Origin: Nitrosomonas oligotropha
Lineage (GTDB): Bacteria; Pseudomonadota; Gammaproteobacteria; Burkholderiales; Nitrosomonadaceae
Direction: 5' to 3'
Assembly (NCBI RefSeq): GCF_900106555.1
Contig: NZ_FNOE01000003.1
Coordinates: 124,001-188,000, forward strand
Length of the DNA stretch: 64,000 bases
Position 1 is the first letter of the stretch. Every line of letters starts with the position of its first letter. The notes under the pieces were generated by a model. That model searched no databases, had not been told where the DNA came from, and saw only the letters and a program-made list of their open reading frames with translations. Shown in pieces: positions 35,570 through 45,389 of this stretch. Made by a program: the position numbers and the translations under genes.

Positions 35570-35575
35570 TATAAT
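35570..35575 (+). promoter_or_regulatory. Putative -10 element of gshA
   Basis: A perfect TATAAT lies 27 bases before the gshA ATG, giving a short predicted leader of about 20 bases. No strong -35 box sits 16-18 bases upstream, so an activator may be needed. The spacer is shared with the divergent antiporter gene. Confidence 0.5.
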
Positions 35576-35602
35576 CGCTCCGATTTAATACTTCATACGG
35601 AA

Positions 35603-36898
35603 ATGCCAGTACCTCATCTCTCTACTGCTCTGCGCGGCCCTATTCTTGATCTTGAAAGCCGTATTATCAATGCTATGCCTACCATTGAGCATTGGCTCAG
35701 GAACAAGTGGCGCGAACATGCCGTCCCTTTTTATTGCTCGGTCGACCTGCGCAATAGCGGTTTCAAATTGGCGCCCGTTGATACCAACTTGTTTCCCGGC
35801 GGTTTTAACAACCTGAACCCGGAATTCATCCCGCTATGCGTGCAGGCGATGATGAGCGCGATTGAAAAAGTATGCCCGGATGCGCATAGCGTGCTGCTGA
35901 TTCCGGAAAACCACACGCGCAATACCTTCTACTTGCAGAATATCGCAACCTTGCAGAACATCATCCAGCGCGCCGGTTTGAATGTGCGCCTGGGCACCTT
36001 GCTGCCCGAAGTGACCGAAGCCACCCAGATTGATTTGCCAGATGGACAGTTCATCACGCTGGAACCCATTATCCGTAAAAATAACAAACTCGGCGTCCAT
36101 AATTTCGATCCCTGTGCGGTGCTTCTGAATAACGATTTATCTAACGGTGTTCCGGATATTTTGCAGAACTTGCAGCAAACGGTCATTCCACCCTTGCATG
36201 CCGGCTGGGCGACACGGCGCAAATCGGAGCACTTCGCCGCATATGATCGCGTAGCACAGGAATTCGCCGATTTGATCGGCATCGATCCCTGGTTGATCAA
36301 CCCGCGTTTTACTTCGTGCGGCGAAATCAATTTCCTGGAAAAACAAGGTGTGGAATGCGTCGCAGCCGCGATTGACCGGATTCTCTCGGTAATCAGGAAA
36401 AAATATCAGCAATATGGCGTGAAAGAAGATCCTTTCGTCATCGTCAAGGCCGATTCCGGCACGTATGGCATGGGCATCATGACGGTCAAGAGCGGCGAGG
36501 AAATCCATAGCCTCAACCGCAAGCAACGTAACAAGATGGCCGTAGTAAAAGAAGGCTTGCAAGTTTCCCACGTGCTGGTGCAGGAAGGCGTCTACACCTT
36601 TGAAACAATCAACCAAGCGGTGGCCGAACCGGTCGTGTACATGATCGACCGCTACGTCGTCGGTGGTTTTTACCGTGTCCATACCGGACGCGGCATCGAC
36701 GAAAACCTGAATGCGCCGGGCATGCATTTCGTGCCCTTGGCGTTTGAAACCACTTGTCTGGAAGCCAGCGCCACGCAGCCGAATGTCATTCCAAACCGCT
36801 TTTATGCCTATGGTGTCGTTGCACGGCTCGCGCTGCTAGCCGCCGCATTGGAATTGGAGCAAACCGATCCACATGCGCAAACGCCACGGCCCGCCTAG
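35603..36898 (+). CDS. gshA: Glutamate-cysteine ligase, ferrooxidans type (TIGR02049)
   Basis: It makes gamma-glutamylcysteine, the first step of glutathione synthesis. It is not the E. coli GshA type. The 431-residue sequence fits the short betaproteobacterial/Acidithiobacillus family: VPFYCSVDLRNSGFKLAPVDTNLFPGGFNNL near the N terminus, and an ATP-grasp-like KADSGTYGMGIM (about 282). The following gshB starts 8 bases after the stop, so the pathway is an operon. The first ATG at 35603 is used; a second in-frame ATG (codon 25) precedes the conserved region. Confidence 0.93.
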   Translation: MPVPHLSTALRGPILDLESRIINAMPTIEHWLRNKWREHAVPFYCSVDLRNSGFKLAPVDTNLFPGGFNNLNPEFIPLCVQAMMSAIEKVCPDAHSVLLIPENHTRNTFYLQNIATLQNIIQRAGLNVRLGTLLPEVTEATQIDLPDGQFITLEPIIRKNNKLGVHNFDPCAVLLNNDLSNGVPDILQNLQQTVIPPLHAGWATRRKSEHFAAYDRVAQEFADLIGIDPWLINPRFTSCGEINFLEKQGVECVAAAIDRILSVIRKKYQQYGVKEDPFVIVKADSGTYGMGIMTVKSGEEIHSLNRKQRNKMAVVKEGLQVSHVLVQEGVYTFETINQAVAEPVVYMIDRYVVGGFYRVHTGRGIDENLNAPGMHFVPLAFETTCLEASATQPNVIPNRFYAYGVVARLALLAAALELEQTDPHAQTPRPA

Positions 36899-36906
36899 AT
36901 TCCATC

Positions 36907-37869
36907 ATGAAACTTGCCTTTGTCATCGACCAACTGGATTCAATTAAAACCGCTAAAGATTCCAGTTTTGCGATGATGCGCGAGGCAATCGCCCGGAATC
37001 ATCAGATTTACGTGCTCTATCAGCACGATATCGCATTGACCGGCAACACCGTCACCGGTTTTTGCCGTTCCCTGACCTTCACGGACACGCCCGGCCGAGA
37101 TGGCCATTGGTACAACACGAGCGACAGCGTGCCTACGCCGCTCAATCAATTCGATGCCGTGCTGATGCGCAAGGATCCGCCTTTCGATCTGGAATATGTT
37201 TACAGCACGTATCTGCTGGAATTGGCACAAACGCAAGGCGCGTTCGTCATCAATAGTCCGCGCGCCATCCGCGATCACAACGAGAAGCTGGCCATCGCAC
37301 AATTTCCGCAATGGATCGCCCCCACGCTGGTAACCAGTCAAGCGCATTTAATCCGGGAATTTCTCGCACAGCACCAGGACATCATCCTGAAACCGCTCGA
37401 CGGCATGGGCGGCGCCAGCGTGTTCCGTGTACACAGCGCGGATCACAATATCAGCGTGATTCTTGAAACGCTGACTCACTACGGCACGCGAACCATCATG
37501 GCACAACGGTTCATTCCCGAGATTGCGCAAGGCGACAAGCGCATTCTCCTTATCGGCGGCAAGCCTGTACCCTATGTGCTGGCGCGCATCCCCAAACCGG
37601 GAGAATCGCGCGGTAATCTGGCCGCCGGCGGTACCGGAAAAGCGCAGCCGTTATCCGCACGTGACCAGGAAATCGCAGAATCGCTCGGGCCTGAATTGGC
37701 CAAGCGTGGTTTAATGCTGGTGGGATTGGATGTGATCGGCGATTACCTAACCGAAGTCAATGTAACCAGCCCGACGGGGATGCAGGAAATTACCCAGCAA
37801 ACGGGATTTAACGTAGCGGGAATGATGCTGGACGCGATTGAAGCGAGCATCCAAAACAAAAAGCATTAA
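36907..37869 (+). CDS. gshB: Glutathione synthetase
   Basis: It joins gamma-glutamylcysteine and glycine with ATP. The protein begins MKLAFVIDQLDSIKTAKDSS, the classical GshB N terminus, and has the ATP-grasp core with KPLDGMGGASVF (glycine-rich loop, about 163), ILLIGGKPVPYVLARIPK and EVNVTSPTGMQE near the end. The frame is open upstream to 36754 inside gshA, but homology and the ATG at 36907 fix the start. Length is 320 residues, normal for the family. It is the second gene of the gshA-gshB operon. Confidence 0.95.
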   Translation: MKLAFVIDQLDSIKTAKDSSFAMMREAIARNHQIYVLYQHDIALTGNTVTGFCRSLTFTDTPGRDGHWYNTSDSVPTPLNQFDAVLMRKDPPFDLEYVYSTYLLELAQTQGAFVINSPRAIRDHNEKLAIAQFPQWIAPTLVTSQAHLIREFLAQHQDIILKPLDGMGGASVFRVHSADHNISVILETLTHYGTRTIMAQRFIPEIAQGDKRILLIGGKPVPYVLARIPKPGESRGNLAAGGTGKAQPLSARDQEIAESLGPELAKRGLMLVGLDVIGDYLTEVNVTSPTGMQEITQQTGFNVAGMMLDAIEASIQNKKH

Positions 37870-37881
37870 TCAAACAGCAAA

Positions 37882-38244
37882 TTACCGCCGGAAACCATGT
37901 TCCAGCACAAAATACTGCGGATTGTATTGGGCCAACGGCTGATACAGTTTCTGTAACTCTTCCTCGGGTCCGTGGATTTCCAAACGGACGATCTCAGCCA
38001 TCTCGAGCGCTCGTTGCAGCAGATCACCCACATTGTTCAAATGCGCCAGCAACCCTTCGGCATCTTCATATCCTTCACGGCAATACGCTTCGCTGCCATT
38101 GAAGCTGAAACCGTAATAAAGGCATTTCGGCTCAACACTGGATCTGGCAACAAACTGCTCACAGAGCTGTTTGAACTGGTCGATTTGACCCTCGGCAATC
38201 TTGAAATAGGGCGCTATCGAACAGCACCGATCGTGTGTTGACAT
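37882..38244 (-). CDS. Small ABM-like dimeric alpha-beta barrel protein
   Basis: A 120-residue soluble protein with the alternation expected of an antibiotic-biosynthesis-monooxygenase-like fold: strand CCSIAPYFKI, helix GQIDQFKQLCEQFVARS, strand CLYYGFSFNGSEAYCREGY, helix DAEGLLAHLNNVGDLLQRALEMA, strand VRLEIHGP. No signal peptide. Active residues cannot be identified. It converges with gshB, leaving 12 bases between stops. Function unknown. Confidence 0.6.
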   Translation of the reverse strand: MSTHDRCCSIAPYFKIAEGQIDQFKQLCEQFVARSSVEPKCLYYGFSFNGSEAYCREGYEDAEGLLAHLNNVGDLLQRALEMAEIVRLEIHGPEEELQKLYQPLAQYNPQYFVLEHGFRR

Positions 38245-38392
38245 GGATTCAGGCGATTTGAAGCAGAGAAGGTTTTATGATGATTGGAATCACGAAAAAA
38301 CCGGATTCATCATTAACAAGCCCGGAACAGACACAACTTGCATTGTGATCCATCCCGGGCTGATCGTAAGCTGGAAGCTTGTTATTACAAAC

Positions 38393-39136
38393 TTAGTGTA
38401 CTGTCGCAGCTTGCTTTTCTTCGCAAATCAGATTGCTGCAATAGGTTTCGTGGATACCGTCCAGGAAGCCCCACAGCGCATCGCACGCTTCCTTGGTTGC
38501 GGCCAGCACTTCGGCTTGTTTTTCCGGCGTGTCGGCGAAGCGCTCAATGATTGCCCATTCGGCTTGTGAGTGATAGATGTCGGCTTTTTGGTGTACCGAG
38601 AAGAATTCATAATCTTCAGGGTTTTTCATGCCATAGAATTTAGCCAGACCGTCGATTTTCACTGCGGCGATGTCAGGCACTTGCGACTCGAATGCGTGCA
38701 GCGCTGCCAATCCGGCATAGAACGGGCGGTTCAGGCAAATATCTCGGAAGGTGTCGACCAGATTCTCGGTCGACGGTAATGCCGCTGTATTGGCCAGGAT
38801 TTTATCGTTCGCACCCAATGCAAAAGCAAAATTTTTCCATAATGCGGGGTGATTTTTTTCACCGTGTTCTTCGTCGATCAGGTTGCGCAGCACTTCTTGA
38901 CGCACGCTGATGTCGCCGCTGTTGCTTTCGGAATGGATATGCGGTGTGTTGAAGTGCACCGCGCTTAAATAGGTTGGCTCGGCCAGAACGTTATAAAAAT
39001 ATTGTTCGGCATAATGGCGCAACTGTTCCTTGGTCAGTTTGCCTTCTGTCCAAGCGATATAAAATGGATGTTTCAGCAGATGTTTCTCGCTGATAATGGC
39101 ACTGATTTTTTGTTTCAGAATGGTATTGGTGGTCAT
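38393..39136 (-). CDS. CADD-like di-metal oxygenase, candidate p-aminobenzoate synthase
   Basis: A 247-residue TENA/PqqC-fold protein. Metal ligands are all present: Glu89/Glu90 and His96 in DEEHGEKNH, Glu150 in HAFESQ, and His182, Asp186 and His189 in VHQKADIYH. Lys160 lies in the conserved VKIDG. This is the pattern of Chlamydia CADD, which makes p-aminobenzoate from a tyrosine-derived source, bypassing PabABC. The Nitrosomonas europaea homologue is reported to rescue pab mutants of E. coli, so the same role is likely here. The frame is open to 39331, but AAAGGAG is 6 bases before the ATG at 39136, which is taken as start. It follows metE by 71 bases on the opposite... same minus strand, downstream in transcription of metE. 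Confidence 0.85.
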   Translation of the reverse strand: MTTNTILKQKISAIISEKHLLKHPFYIAWTEGKLTKEQLRHYAEQYFYNVLAEPTYLSAVHFNTPHIHSESNSGDISVRQEVLRNLIDEEHGEKNHPALWKNFAFALGANDKILANTAALPSTENLVDTFRDICLNRPFYAGLAALHAFESQVPDIAAVKIDGLAKFYGMKNPEDYEFFSVHQKADIYHSQAEWAIIERFADTPEKQAEVLAATKEACDALWGFLDGIHETYCSNLICEEKQAATVH

Positions 39137-39207
39137 GATCACTCCTTTTAAACCGTGATGGATAAAGATGCCGCATATCATCGCTAAATAACACCGGCAA
39201 GTCAAAT

Positions 39208-41505
39208 TTAGCTGGCTTGAGCCGGGTTCAGATGGCTGGCCAAATACCGGCTGGCGGCAATCATATTGCGTAATGCCGGTTTCACTTCTTCCCAGTTGCG
39301 CGTTTTTAACCCGCAATCCGGATTCACCCACAGGCGCTGGGCGGGTATGCGTTGCGCTGCTTTTTCCATCAAGCCGATGATCGAATCGACGGAAGGTATA
39401 TTGGGCGAATGAATATCATACACGCCCGGGCCGATTTCGTTCGGATACTGAAATCGGTCGAAAGCATCGAGCAACTCCATATCCGAGCGCGATGTTTCAA
39501 TCGTAATCACATCGGCGTCCATGCGCGCGATGGCTTCCATGATGTCATTGAATTCCGAATAGCACATATGCGTATGAATTTGCGTTTCGTCTTTTACGCC
39601 GTTGGCGGTAATGCGGAAAGCACGAATCGCCCAGTCGAGATAGCTATTCCATTGCGATTTTCTCAGTGGCAGCCCTTCCCGCAGCGCCGCTTCATCGATC
39701 TGAATCATACGGATACCGGCTTGCTCCAGCGCCAATACTTCGTCGCGTATCGCTAGTGCCAGTTGCAGGCAAGTTTCACGCCGCGGTTGATCGTCGCGCA
39801 CGAAGGACCAATTCAGCATCGTCACCGGCCCCGTCAACATGCCTTTCATCGGCTTACTGGTGAGTGATTGTGCGTATCTGATCCATTCCGTGGTAATCGC
39901 TTTGACATGCGCAACATCGCCATAAATCACCGGCGGTTTGACGCACCGCGACCCGTACGACTGCACCCAGCCAAACTGGGTAAAGGCGTAGCCCTCCAAC
40001 TGTTCACCGAAATATTCCACCATGTCGTTACGCTCGGGCTCGCCGTGCACCAGCACGTCTAATCCCAGCGTTTCCTGCTCGCGCACGCAATAGCCAATTT
40101 CCTGCTGCATTGCCTGACGATAAGCCGATTCCGGCAATCTGCCTTCGCGATAATCGCGACGCGTTTGCCTGATCTGCTGCGTTTGCGGGAAAGATCCAAT
40201 GGTCGTGGTCGGAAAAGGCGGCAACTGAAATCGTTTTTGCTGCACGATCGCGCGTTGACGATAAGGCGACTGCCGAGTACCCATCGCATCATTAATTTCC
40301 TGCAAGCGCGCTTTAACCGACGCTTTATGAACGCGTTTGGACTGTTTCCGGCTGGTTATCGCCGCGCTATTTTCCCGCAAGAATTCGGTGACACTACCCC
40401 GGCCATGATTCAAAGCCTTTGCCAGCAGGCCGATTTCATCCAATTTCTGCACCGCAAAAGCCAGCCACGAGCGGATATCCCGGTCGAGTTTTTGTTCGCT
40501 CTCCAGATCAACCGGTGCATGCAGCAGTGAGCAAGACGGCGCGAGCCACAACCGGTCTTGCAAACGGGCATGCACCGGCTCGAGCCAATCCAGCGCCGCG
40601 GTTAAATCGGTTTTCCAGACATTGCGCCCATTGACCACGCCTAAAGAGAGGATTTTATGCACCGGCAGCCAATCGATTACTTTGGCGATTTCATCGTGCG
40701 CCGAGACCGCATCCAGATGCAATCCGGCGACCGGCAATTCGCACGCCAATTGCAGATTGTCTTGCAGTTGCCCGAAGTAAGTGGTTAACAGCAACTTGAC
40801 CGGTGCAGCCTGCAATTGATAATACGTTTTGCGCAGCGCGTGCTTCCATGCTTGGTCAAGCTCCATGACCAGCACCGGTTCGTCGACTTGCACCCATTGA
40901 ATACCGGCGTCTTTAAGTTCATGCAGCAATTGCGCGTAAACATCTAACAAATCGTCCAGCAAATCCAGTTTATCGCCGCCATCCTTGGCTTTTCCCAGCC
41001 ACAAATAAGTGACCGGCCCCAAAATGACGGGCTTGACTCGCGGGTGAATCTGTTGCGCTTGCCGGATCTGCTCAAGAAAACGGCTGGCGTGCAATGAAAA
41101 ATGTGTGTTTGCGTCAAATTCCGGCACGATGTAATGATAGTTGGTATCGAACCACTTGGTCATTTCACCGGCGCTTACGCAAGCGCAATCATTACCATCG
41201 CTGACCGAACGGCCGCGCGCCACGCGAAAATAATTGTCCAGCGCGCCACCCGGTAATGCGCTGACACGCGCGGGAATATTCCCCAGCAGGAAACTCGTAT
41301 CCAGCACATGGTCATACAATGAAAAATCACCCGCCGGAATCCAATCGAGCCTGGATTGATCTTGCCAATGCTGCGTTTGAAGATGCGCTGCGATTTCCAG
41401 CAAGGCGTGTTCGGCAATATCGCCTTTCCAGTATTTTTCCAAAGCGAATTTCAGCTCACGGTTTCTGCCAATGCGCGGAAATCCAAGATTGTGTGTCGTT
41501 ACCAT
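39208..41505 (-). CDS. metE: Cobalamin-independent methionine synthase
   Basis: It transfers the methyl group of methyltetrahydrofolate to homocysteine without B12. In 765 residues, both barrels of the MetE fold are visible. The zinc ligands are His and Cys in [11 protein letters not shown] (about 645) together with Glu and Cys further along (NPDCGLKTR, about 731). The substrate-binding N-terminal segment is [13 protein letters not shown]. It diverges from metR across 101 bases, the usual arrangement for MetR-controlled metE. The ATG follows GGAG with a 10-base gap. Its product pathway shares folate with the downstream CADD-like gene. Confidence 0.96.
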   Translation of the reverse strand: MVTTHNLGFPRIGRNRELKFALEKYWKGDIAEHALLEIAAHLQTQHWQDQSRLDWIPAGDFSLYDHVLDTSFLLGNIPARVSALPGGALDNYFRVARGRSVSDGNDCACVSAGEMTKWFDTNYHYIVPEFDANTHFSLHASRFLEQIRQAQQIHPRVKPVILGPVTYLWLGKAKDGGDKLDLLDDLLDVYAQLLHELKDAGIQWVQVDEPVLVMELDQAWKHALRKTYYQLQAAPVKLLLTTYFGQLQDNLQLACELPVAGLHLDAVSAHDEIAKVIDWLPVHKILSLGVVNGRNVWKTDLTAALDWLEPVHARLQDRLWLAPSCSLLHAPVDLESEQKLDRDIRSWLAFAVQKLDEIGLLAKALNHGRGSVTEFLRENSAAITSRKQSKRVHKASVKARLQEINDAMGTRQSPYRQRAIVQQKRFQLPPFPTTTIGSFPQTQQIRQTRRDYREGRLPESAYRQAMQQEIGYCVREQETLGLDVLVHGEPERNDMVEYFGEQLEGYAFTQFGWVQSYGSRCVKPPVIYGDVAHVKAITTEWIRYAQSLTSKPMKGMLTGPVTMLNWSFVRDDQPRRETCLQLALAIRDEVLALEQAGIRMIQIDEAALREGLPLRKSQWNSYLDWAIRAFRITANGVKDETQIHTHMCYSEFNDIMEAIARMDADVITIETSRSDMELLDAFDRFQYPNEIGPGVYDIHSPNIPSVDSIIGLMEKAAQRIPAQRLWVNPDCGLKTRNWEEVKPALRNMIAASRYLASHLNPAQAS

Positions 41506-41606
41506 AAATCACCACTCCAAGATTAATCAAAGTAGCGCTATTGTATGAAGGTTGAGTAATGAATAATAATGATCAATTTTCACATTCCAATTAGGTTACC
41601 TTATAA
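41506..41606. promoter_or_regulatory. metE/metR divergent control region
   Basis: The 101-base AT-rich spacer between divergent metE and metR should contain both promoters and MetR sites. A loose half-site TGAAGGTTGA is seen near 41547, but no clear TGAA-N5-TTCA palindrome. The function is inferred from gene arrangement. Confidence 0.5.
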
Positions 41607-42518
41607 ATGATCGAACACAGCCACCTGAAAATCATTCAAGCGCTGCACACCAACGGCACCCTGACCGAAGCCGCCAATACGCTCTGCCTCAGTCAGCCCG
41701 CGTTATCGCATCAGATCGGTTATCTGGAAAAGAAACTCGGAGTCAAATTGTGGGAACGCGAAGGCCGCAGCTTGCGCCTGACGCAGGCGGGCCTACTGCT
41801 ATTGGAAACCGCCCAGCAAGTGCTACCGGTGCTGGCGCAAGCGGAGAAAACGCTGGTAGCGTACGGTGAAGGCCGGCAAGGCATCTTGCGCATCGGCGTG
41901 GAATGCTACCCCTGCTTTGAATGGCTCACCGGTATGATCGGCCAATACATGCGGCAAATGCCCGGCATCGACGTCGACATCGTGCAGAAATTTCAATTCT
42001 CGGGATTGGAAGGTCTGCTCAACCAGCATATCGATGTTCTGATCACACCTGATTGGGTCAAAAAAGAAAAAATCGATTATGAAATTCTGGCGGAATATCA
42101 ACTGGTGCTACTGGTATCTGTTGATCACCCACTGGCAGACACTCGATTCGTAACGCCGGAGCTTTTGTGCAAGGAAACTTTGTTAACCTTCCCGGTGCCG
42201 CTCGAACGCCTGGATATCTTGACGCATTTCCTGACACCCGCACACCTCGAACCGGAAAAATTGAAACAAATCGAATCCCTGGAAATCATGCTGCAAATGA
42301 CCGCCCTCAACCGCGGTGTGTGCGTCCTGCCGGAATGGCTCGCCGACATCAAGAACAAGGATTTGCAGCTCAAAAAAATCCAAATCGGCGATCAAGGGCT
42401 TTTTCAGAAATTGTATTTGGCGATGCGGGAGGCAGATAATACGGTTTCGTATATCCGGCAGTTTATTGGGGTGGGGCAGAAGGCTGCGAAGAATCCGATC
42501 ATTCAAAAATTTGAGTAA
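41607..42518 (+). CDS. metR: LysR-family regulator MetR
   Basis: A homocysteine-responsive activator of metE. The winged helix-turn-helix occupies residues 1-60 (LTEAANTLCLSQPALSHQIGYLEKKLG) and the periplasmic-binding-like co-inducer domain spans about 90-295. The start MIEHSHLKIIQAL matches MetR proteins, in contrast to the usual LysR start. The divergent metE supports the specific name. Its stop is only 2 bases from the stop of the convergent SIR2 gene. Confidence 0.93.
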   Translation: MIEHSHLKIIQALHTNGTLTEAANTLCLSQPALSHQIGYLEKKLGVKLWEREGRSLRLTQAGLLLLETAQQVLPVLAQAEKTLVAYGEGRQGILRIGVECYPCFEWLTGMIGQYMRQMPGIDVDIVQKFQFSGLEGLLNQHIDVLITPDWVKKEKIDYEILAEYQLVLLVSVDHPLADTRFVTPELLCKETLLTFPVPLERLDILTHFLTPAHLEPEKLKQIESLEIMLQMTALNRGVCVLPEWLADIKNKDLQLKKIQIGDQGLFQKLYLAMREADNTVSYIRQFIGVGQKAAKNPIIQKFE

Positions 42519-42520
42519 AA

Positions 42521-44620
42521 TCAAGACAAAGCATCTTGACAGCAAAACCTCAGTTTCTCTCCCGAACCACACGGGCATTCGTCATAAGGCCCTAATCTCT
42601 GACGTTTAATTTCTGCTTCTAATAAGGTACGACTACGTTTTCTCCAACGAGAAATTTGAGTATCTGAATTACGAAGATCCCCCCAAACTACTGGCGTGGA
42701 TAATGAAGAATTTTTCTGAGGAATAAATAATCCAGAAAATTGGTCTCGTGCTTGTTGGAGAACTGCTACTGGAATAGCTTGATTCAAACCAGAATTGATC
42801 GCTGTAACGATTTGACTTCCATTATCCGCTGCGAGCGACTGTGCAGTCTCTCGCCGGAAATTTGCACCGGTTGAAGACTCACGAAATTTTATTATTCCGA
42901 AAAGCAAATCTGGATTTTTCCTTATTATTTCTCCAACATCAGAGTTGAAACGTCCTGTTAATACATAACTGGCAGCATCCTGAGCCCATTGTTCAGTTTC
43001 AGTAGCAGAAAACGCTACACTCGCCTGTTTTTCGCTACCAAAAATCATTCTGGCCGAACTAGCTTGAATGTGCTGACAGATAATTCCACTGCTTATCACT
43101 TTAGCAAGCCTAAGTGCTGGGAATGACAACCACCGAGGAATGACATTTCTCGGTGTACCCTGACTAATCCCTAACATGCGGCGTATTGAAGGATTCATGA
43201 GCGCCCCGAGTGTTTTTTCTATAACAGAATTCGACAGTTTCGATTTTGATACATCAAAAATAGATGCTTCAAGAAGTTGAAAAAGTTTCTCTGCGATCTT
43301 TTCCTTACCTGCGGCAGGTAAAATCTGGAAGCGAATGCGTTCGGACACACTAGGCAAAGATTTTTTACCTAAAATATCAAGATCGACCATCATCAGACCA
43401 CCAATTGGCGACTGTTCATCAAAAAAGCCAATCGCAGAAACTGATGGAGGGATAACCAAACGAAGTGAGCCATTTTCAACAAAAATCCAAAACGCCTCGG
43501 GGCCAAGAAGGTCATGCACACGTGCTAAATGGTCTATTGATACACAAACTATGTCGAAACACAGTAATCCAACAACAATATCATGCAGAGCCGAATAGTT
43601 ATAAGACTCAATTTCACCGTTAACATAACCTTCCCCAATAATCACCTGTGGCTGAACTGCACCCGGAAATGGCTCTAAATTTAATGTCTGAGAAGTTGTC
43701 CAACTACCTGGGGTTATAAGATCAGCAAGATAGTAGATGCTATGATGACTAGAAACCTCTTCTTTACCCTCGTTAACTACCTGTATTGATTGACTTGATG
43801 CGAAATCAGCAATTACTTCCAATACTTGAAGAGCATCACGGTGATCGGTCGCATCAGGTACATATCGAATTCGTCGTACTGTTGCAGGAAGCTCGTTTCG
43901 TTCTTCCGATGTAACTATGAAGTGTGGCCCTACACCGAATAATGGGCGTATAGTCGAACACGCCCGCAGGTTTCGAAACACGTATTCATCTCGCAAACCA
44001 TATCCAAGAAACAGTACAGTTGTATTCGAAAATATTGACTGTATAGCCTCAAGATAGCCATTCTCCAATTGAAGTGACTCGTAATCGTGCGTTGAGAAAA
44101 TCATGGACTCTACCGAGCTAACAGAACCATGTAGCTTGCAAATGAATTTTGATCGTTGATGAAGTAACTGTGGAAGACGTTCGATATCGGAACGCTGAAT
44201 GGTTATATGTTCTGGCAAACTATGTTCCAGCGCCTCATCTACGTTAGTTGTAACTATGTAAACGTTTGGGATCTTACATATCGCTCTTATAAAACGTCTG
44301 TATACCCCAGTGGCATGTTGTGGACGAAACTGATCTGACAAGAATGTGAAATACCGCGACTGGTTCGCAATGCGCATTTGTTCGAATAACTCGGGATATT
44401 TAGCTCCCTCCAATAATCGAGAAGAAAAAACTCCATCGTAATTGCGTTCTTCTCTTGAAAATACAGTGTGCATCTGTTCAGCCAGATTGTTCCAGAATGG
44501 GTATTTTGCCCACGAACTTACTCCAGCACCCACCCATATTATCAAAGGACGAGTTTGATCTCGCGCAGCCGTCGTAAGTGAATTGAGCGCTTTATGAGTC
44601 TCTTGGTCACTACTAAACAA
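42521..44620 (-). CDS. SIR2-domain protein with C-terminal SEC-C zinc motif, putative anti-phage defence
   Basis: A 699-residue protein. The N-terminal SIR2 domain (about 24-225) has GAGVS (31-35) for NAD binding, TTNVDEALE with Asn126 and Asp128, KLHGSV with catalytic His164, and FLGYGLRDE (205-212), the layout of SIR2 NADases used in bacterial defence (Thoeris ThsA, DSR and prokaryotic Argonaute systems). About 450 residues with no recognised domain follow. The end is a SEC-C motif CPCG-x6-FCC (Cys682, 684, 693, 694). Translation starts at TTG 8 bases after GGAG. The gene is more AT-rich than its neighbours, stands alone, ends 2 bases from metR and has a 282-base leader. NAD depletion on infection is inferred, not shown. 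Transfer is likely. Confidence 0.88.
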   Translation of the reverse strand: MFSSDQETHKALNSLTTAARDQTRPLIIWVGAGVSSWAKYPFWNNLAEQMHTVFSREERNYDGVFSSRLLEGAKYPELFEQMRIANQSRYFTFLSDQFRPQHATGVYRRFIRAICKIPNVYIVTTNVDEALEHSLPEHITIQRSDIERLPQLLHQRSKFICKLHGSVSSVESMIFSTHDYESLQLENGYLEAIQSIFSNTTVLFLGYGLRDEYVFRNLRACSTIRPLFGVGPHFIVTSEERNELPATVRRIRYVPDATDHRDALQVLEVIADFASSQSIQVVNEGKEEVSSHHSIYYLADLITPGSWTTSQTLNLEPFPGAVQPQVIIGEGYVNGEIESYNYSALHDIVVGLLCFDIVCVSIDHLARVHDLLGPEAFWIFVENGSLRLVIPPSVSAIGFFDEQSPIGGLMMVDLDILGKKSLPSVSERIRFQILPAAGKEKIAEKLFQLLEASIFDVSKSKLSNSVIEKTLGALMNPSIRRMLGISQGTPRNVIPRWLSFPALRLAKVISSGIICQHIQASSARMIFGSEKQASVAFSATETEQWAQDAASYVLTGRFNSDVGEIIRKNPDLLFGIIKFRESSTGANFRRETAQSLAADNGSQIVTAINSGLNQAIPVAVLQQARDQFSGLFIPQKNSSLSTPVVWGDLRNSDTQISRWRKRSRTLLEAEIKRQRLGPYDECPCGSGEKLRFCCQDALS

Positions 44621-44902
44621 ATTGATCTCTCCAGTTGATAATCAAAGCAGTTTGATTCAGCTTTATAAACAGCAAAATCCAAGTACGCAATAGAATACTA
44701 ATTAAGAATTTTTACTTGTGTATTCCTCGTTAATAGAGATATTGAGTATTTCTTGAGCATTACCAAATATACAACCATGCTACATGGATATAAAACTACC
44801 AAAGTTATGATATCCGAATCTCCCATTGTGCTTCCCCTAACTATATCTTCATCGCAAAATATCCAGTTAAACTATCGGCCTTTCTAAATTCAAATAATTC
44901 AC

Positions 44903-45322
44903 ATGGACGAACAATCAAGCCTAATCGCGTTATTCACCAGCAGTTTTCTCGCTGCTACCCTACTTCCCGGTGGATCGGAGGCGGTACTCGTGGGGGTGTT
45001 ATTGGCGTATCCCGATTTGCATTGGCAGGCGCTGATTTTGGCGACCGTCGGCAATACGCTCGGAGGGATGAGTTCGTATCTGATTGGCCGGTTGCTGCCG
45101 GATGAAAAGACCGTGTTGAAGAAAGCCGGTGGAAATGCACGCGGGCTGGAATGGGTGCGGCGGCATGGCACGCCTATTCTGTTGTTATCGTGGGCGCCGT
45201 TGATTGGCGATTTGTTGTGTGTGGCCGCAGGGTGGTTGCGCACCAATTGGCTATGGGCTTTGTTATTTATTGCAGCGGGGAAATTCGCGCGCTATTGGGT
45301 GATTGCGGTTGCGGTGAACTGA
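44903..45322 (+). CDS. YqaA family membrane protein (DedA/VTT-like)
   Basis: 139 residues with about four hydrophobic segments (about 6-26, 45-63, 90-110 and 114-136). GNTLGGMSSYLIGRLLP and the basic KKAGGNARGLEWVRRHG loop fit the YqaA/SNARE-associated (VTT) fold; DedA-family proteins translocate or maintain phospholipids at the inner membrane. It shares the 282-base spacer with the divergent SIR2 gene and converges on grxD with a strong hairpin between them. Confidence 0.82.
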   Translation: MDEQSSLIALFTSSFLAATLLPGGSEAVLVGVLLAYPDLHWQALILATVGNTLGGMSSYLIGRLLPDEKTVLKKAGGNARGLEWVRRHGTPILLLSWAPLIGDLLCVAAGWLRTNWLWALLFIAAGKFARYWVIAVAVN

Positions 45323-45331
45323 GGATGCACA

Positions 45332-45365
45332 ATCCGGTTTATTCGCTCTGGTGAATAAGCCGGAT
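45332..45365. terminator. Bidirectional terminator-like hairpin between YqaA gene and grxD
   Basis: ATCCGGTTTATTC / GAATAAGCCGGAT makes a 13-bp stem with one G-T pair and an 8-base loop. It lies between convergent stops. There is no T-tract, so Rho-independent termination is plausible but not classical. Confidence 0.5.
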
Positions 45366-45389
45366 CGTTGATAATCGATTAAACCAGCA

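Noticed and set aside
38243-38569. 108-codon plus-strand ORF antisense to the CADD-like gene 3' end
   Set aside because: It overlaps a well supported gene on the opposite strand and has no ribosome binding site or family.
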